DNA from: a virus
IMG/VR virus record: IMGVR_UViG_3300042988_001300
Coordinates: 1-46,649 of that record
Strand: one strand, 5' to 3'
Length of the DNA: 46,649 nt
Positions 44,565-46,649 of this stretch are shown one piece after another. Position 1 is the first letter of the stretch. Every line of letters starts with the position of its first letter. Below the pieces are notes generated by a model that worked only from the letters and a program-made list of their open reading frames with translations, was not told the DNA's origin and ran no database searches. The position numbers and the translations under genes are program-made.

Positions 44565-44906
44565 ATGACCCGCACCGTATGGATAGAGTATCACGAGTTT
44601 AAGGGCGACGGTTCGCTTATGCCCGTACTCGGTAGCGACGGAACGCAACGAATCGACGGACGCTTAAGTAACCTCTCACGCATCCACGAACTGGCGGAGA
44701 CGCGCAACTTTAAGGGCGCGACACACTACCGCGTACTCGTGGGGCAGAGCCTTAAGAGTAGCGAGGCGCGTATAGCGTCCCCACTGGTAGCCCTCTTAAG
44801 CGCGAACCAGTGCGCGAGGCGTAACCGTGTCGTGCCCGTTATGGGTTCGGTGTGGTGTGGCTGTCGCCAGTGTGACCCCGAAGCATACGCCGAGGTGACA
44901 GAATGA
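44565..44906 (+). CDS. Hypothetical early protein, 113 aa
   Basis: ATG preceded by GAGAGGGTG. Contains a strand pair (TRTVWIEYHEFKGDGSLMPV), basic middle, and a C-terminal cysteine cluster (QCARRNR, then WCGCRQCDPE) that may bind zinc. It ends AEVTE through a junction repeated at the next boundary. Function unknown. Confidence 0.55.
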   Translation: MTRTVWIEYHEFKGDGSLMPVLGSDGTQRIDGRLSNLSRIHELAETRNFKGATHYRVLVGQSLKSSEARIASPLVALLSANQCARRNRVVPVMGSVWCGCRQCDPEAYAEVTE

Positions 44907-45013
44907 ACGCCAGCGCATCGCTATATCACGCACGACTGGGTACGCTGATAATGCTAGCCAAAGACACCGAACGCTTTAAGGCGCGAAGCCTTAACGAGTG
45001 GGTGACAGAATGA
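44892..45013 (+). repeat. Twofold gene-junction repeat in the early block
   Basis: GGTGACAGAATGA occurs at 44894-44906 and 45001-45013, at both ends of one 36-codon gene, again joining the C-terminal VTE codons, the stop and the next ATG. Confidence 0.65.
44903..45013 (+). CDS. Small early protein, 36 aa
   Basis: ATGA overlaps at both ends. Helical (ASLYHARLGTLIMLAKDTER), basic tail and final WVTE. GGTGACAGAATGA at its start recurs identically at its end (45001-45013). Confidence 0.5.
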   Translation: MNASASLYHARLGTLIMLAKDTERFKARSLNEWVTE

Positions 45014-45246
45014 GCAAAGAAACAACGTACGCGGAAGCACTGGAATACATAAACAACTTGCCGACAACAATCGAGGGGCGACCTTTGCGCCGTGCATGGG
45101 GAGACCTTGTTTATGAGTTTACAGAACTACCGGACGGAGTACGACAGGCACTTATTAACCGCCTTATCGGACTACAGAAGGAACAACGACACAAAGCCGA
45201 CGAGAAACGCGCAGAATGGCGCGAGAAATACGGAGAGGATGAATAA
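45010..45246 (+). CDS. Early helical protein, 78 aa
   Basis: The ATG at 45010 overlaps the previous stop; an in-frame GTG at 44998 lies inside the upstream gene and is less likely. Helices TYAEALEYINNLP and DGVRQALINRLIGLQKEQRH end in a charged tail (EKRAEWREKYGEDE). Function unknown. Confidence 0.55.
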   Translation: MSKETTYAEALEYINNLPTTIEGRPLRRAWGDLVYEFTELPDGVRQALINRLIGLQKEQRHKADEKRAEWREKYGEDE

Positions 45247-45248
45247 AC

Positions 45249-45731
45249 ATGACAACCGAACAAACAGACATTAACTTATACCCAAAGACACGCACGGAAC
45301 GCATCGCGGTATTAAAGGCGATTAGCGACAGCTCAAAGACGATTAATATACAGAACAGTGACGAGACGCGAATAGTATTTGACGACGAACGCGTTAAGCT
45401 ACTTATGGACGTACTCGACCCGTTCGACGACTGGTCGTATGCGTGGACAGCTTCCGCACTCCCTCAAATGGTTGAAGCACTAGAACAGGGAGAACGGGAC
45501 GCATTAAGCGAGGAAGCCGGAGAACTAGCCGACAGTCTGACGGACGTTTATACTGTTGAGCTTATGGCGTGGGCTTCCCGCAACATTGACGCGGTAGACG
45601 AAGCACTCAAAGACGGAGCAACGACGATTATATCAGCGGTTACACAAGCCCAATATATGGCTATTAACGACCACTTGCTTAAACTGGCTGATATCGTGAG
45701 TGAGTACGTAGACGGGGGTGACGAAGAATGA
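45249..45731 (+). CDS. Acidic early protein, 160 aa
   Basis: The largest gene of the post-44219 early run. Very acidic in its C-terminal two thirds, mostly helical (MVEALEQGERDALSEEAGEL, AWASRNIDAVDEALKDGATT). The N-terminal part has a strand pair (KTINIQNSDETRIVFDDERV). GGAGAGGATG lies before the ATG. High acidity could suggest a DNA mimic or protein inhibitor, but nothing specific supports it. Confidence 0.6.
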   Translation: MTTEQTDINLYPKTRTERIAVLKAISDSSKTINIQNSDETRIVFDDERVKLLMDVLDPFDDWSYAWTASALPQMVEALEQGERDALSEEAGELADSLTDVYTVELMAWASRNIDAVDEALKDGATTIISAVTQAQYMAINDHLLKLADIVSEYVDGGDEE

Positions 45732-45907
45732 CAACACTATACGTTAAGAAGATATGGAGCACAAACCCCAACGAGTACGAATACATAACACTAGAGAGAG
45801 CCTTAAAGCGTTATCAGCGATACAACTTAGGCATAGCACAAGCAAGAGAACGCGGTATCGACCCGTACCCAAAGGAGTTCGACGATTGGTTGAGGACTGA
45901 AATATGA
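45728..45907 (+). CDS. Small early protein, 59 aa
   Basis: ATGA overlaps with both neighbours. N-terminal strand (TLYVKKIWSTNPNEYEYITL), then a helix with many Arg and Tyr and a C-terminal DDWLRTE. No family recognised. Confidence 0.55.
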   Translation: MTTLYVKKIWSTNPNEYEYITLERALKRYQRYNLGIAQARERGIDPYPKEFDDWLRTEI

Positions 45908-45996
45908 ACGAACCAGACCTTAAGGAATTCCTACGACTAGCACATGACAACGAAACGTTCGAGCAATACGCACAACGTATTAAAGGGGCTGAATAA
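45904..45996 (+). CDS. Very small early protein, 30 aa
   Basis: The ATG overlaps the preceding stop. One amphipathic helix (PDLKEFLRLAHDNETFEQYA) and short tail. The next ATG follows after two bases. Confidence 0.45.
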   Translation: MNEPDLKEFLRLAHDNETFEQYAQRIKGAE

Positions 45997-45998
45997 AA

Positions 45999-46112
45999 AT
46001 GATATGTCAAGACTGCAAGAAAGAAACAAAACAAACACCTAGCGGTAAATGTCACGAGTGTAAGCTTAACGCTTTCCTTATGCGAAAGCTAAGAGAAGAA
46101 AAACAGGTGTAA
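45999..46112 (+). CDS. Small zinc-ribbon early protein, 37 aa
   Basis: CQDC and, 13 residues later, CHEC form a complete four-cysteine knuckle; the C-terminal half is a basic helix (AFLMRKLREEKQ). AGGTG at its end is the ribosome site for the next gene. Confidence 0.55.
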   Translation: MICQDCKKETKQTPSGKCHECKLNAFLMRKLREEKQV

Positions 46113-46114
46113 AG

Positions 46115-46321
46115 ATGGACATCAAAGAATACGCAATCGAGCACGAACAACAGATAATCGAGGACTTTATCCTCGCGCATGACATAGAATTAGAGACATG
46201 GTGCTCCGAGCAAGGAAAACATGGACACAGCGAAGACTTAAGAGAGTTCGCAACCTCTCACAGTGAATACTGGCGTTTCGTTGAGCTACACTATGCAGAC
46301 TACAAAAGCGGAGGACAATAA
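46115..46321 (+). CDS. Acidic early protein, 68 aa
   Basis: Start follows AGGTGTAAAG. Acidic, His- and Glu-rich helical protein (YAIEHEQQIIEDFILAHDIE, then SHSEYWRFVELHYADYKSGG). No family recognised. Confidence 0.55.
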   Translation: MDIKEYAIEHEQQIIEDFILAHDIELETWCSEQGKHGHSEDLREFATSHSEYWRFVELHYADYKSGGQ

Positions 46322-46323
46322 AC

Positions 46324-46530
46324 ATGGAACTAACAAAAAGGCAATCGCTATTATTGCGTATGGCTTGCAAAGCTCTTGCAGATTGTAACATGGAACACGA
46401 AGGTTTCCACTATGACGAAGCAGACTGCGACCTAAGTTGCTTAGCAGAAGACATAATTATCGAATTCAACCTTCCGTCATTTGGTGACGAAGAATTTGAC
46501 AAAGATATTGAAGGGTGGAAAGATGGATAA
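46324..46530 (+). CDS. Acidic early protein, 68 aa
   Basis: GGAGGA before the ATG. Helix LTKRQSLLLRMACKALADC followed by an acidic half (DEADCDLSCLAEDIIIEF) with four cysteines in all. It overlaps the start of the zinc-finger gene by eight bases. Function unknown. Confidence 0.55.
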   Translation: MELTKRQSLLLRMACKALADCNMEHEGFHYDEADCDLSCLAEDIIIEFNLPSFGDEEFDKDIEGWKDG

Positions 46531-46649
46531 GGTAGGTAAGGAGGTGGATTATACTTTCGCATGTGACCTATGCGACAGGAAGAACCTATCACAAACGGGA
46601 ATATACATGCACCTACTACGAACACACAAAGGACAACCAGAGCATATTA
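46523..46649 (+). CDS. C2H2 zinc-finger protein, 5' part (continues at base 1)
   Basis: ATG at 46523 within the end of the upstream gene, preceded by GGGTGG. The 14 residues before the repeat (MDKVGKEVDYT plus FAC) lead into the finger CDLC...HLLRTH and the linker HKGQPE. The last complete codons read His-Ile where the left copy reads Arg-Ile. Joined at the terminal repeat, the full protein has about 77 residues. Confidence 0.8.
   Translation, partial: MDKVGKEVDYTFACDLCDRKNLSQTGIYMHLLRTHKGQPEHI
46556..46649. repeat. Terminal direct repeat, right copy
   Basis: Matches bases 1-94 with three transitions, all in the last 19 bases. In the zinc-finger frame two changes are silent (CAG/CAA, GAA/GAG) and one swaps Arg for His (CGT/CAT). 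Confidence 0.9.

Noticed and set aside
1-46649. Identification as a magrovirus or other named archaeal virus group
   Set aside because: Magroviruses, as I know them, carry family B polymerase and archaeal clamp genes; here the polymerase is family A. The sequence alone does not place the host, so no group is claimed.
1-46649. Integrase, excisionase, partition or repressor-based lysogeny genes
   Set aside because: No tyrosine or serine recombinase motifs, no ParA-type gene and no attachment-site-like repeat at the tRNA were seen. The tRNA is internal to the late operon and not flanked by a duplicated 3' fragment.

Overview
The window is an essentially complete genome of a tailed, HK97-type virus (Caudoviricetes), most likely infecting an archaeon. 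The archaeal host is inferred from promoter layout. TTTAAATA-like TATA boxes sit about 25-30 bases upstream of ATG codons that would be the first bases of the transcript (2821 to 2851, 7851 to 7882, 14175 to 14206, and the minus-strand box near 43707 to 43681). The primase is of the archaeo-eukaryotic type, and a C2H2 zinc-finger protein and a surface-type protein with N-glycosylation sequons are present. Base composition looks moderate (not measured) and the proteins lack the extreme acidity of haloarchaeal viruses. I cannot name the host lineage. Bases 1-94 reappear as 46556-46649 with three transitions, and the zinc-finger reading frame runs through the join. The molecule is therefore circular, circularly permuted or terminally redundant, and the window start is arbitrary.

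Layout. (1) Early plus-strand block, from 44219 through the end and on from base 1 to 2034: about 17 very small genes, mostly unknown, with start/stop overlaps, ending in a Zot-like P-loop ATPase. (2) Intergenic control region 2506-2850, with palindromes and a lone minus-strand gene for a secreted, cysteine-rich, sequon-rich protein. (3) Plus-strand replication block 2851-14165: small proteins, a degenerate P-loop ATPase (helicase candidate), a RecB/Cas4-like nuclease, a resolvase-like nuclease, AEP primase, RNA ligase, metallophosphoesterase, dATP/dGTP diphosphohydrolase-like protein, HNH/EndoVII-like nuclease, deoxyribonucleotidase, a small PD-(D/E)XK nuclease and a family A DNA polymerase with proofreading domain. 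(4) Plus-strand run of small overlapping genes 14206-17034. Several of their gene junctions are near-copies of one another.

(5) Minus-strand late block 43711 down to 17065. In transcription order it holds a small leaderless gene, tRNA-Asn, two small genes, terminase large subunit, two small genes, portal, prohead protease, a small gene, scaffold and major capsid protein. Then come a probable decoration protein, two small virion proteins, a 918-residue fibre and a family of three paralogous virion-like proteins. Next are head-tail connectors, tail tube, tail chaperone with a -1 frameshift (slippery GGGTTTT), tape measure, tail tip/hub, a protein with three LamG-like domains and a glycine-rich tip protein. 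It ends with an exit module: transglutaminase-like peptidase, XhlA-like and holin-like membrane proteins, and an anchored VEVPVEV-repeat protein.

How it works together: the early genes probably act on the host, and the middle block replicates DNA with a primase plus PolA system and adjusts nucleotide pools. The late block is driven by an upstream promoter, one copy of which also drives the isolated secreted protein. Palindromic AT-rich motifs shared by the control regions suggest one regulator. No integrase, excisionase, DNA methyltransferase, CRISPR array or insertion sequence was seen, so a lytic or non-integrating lifestyle is likely.
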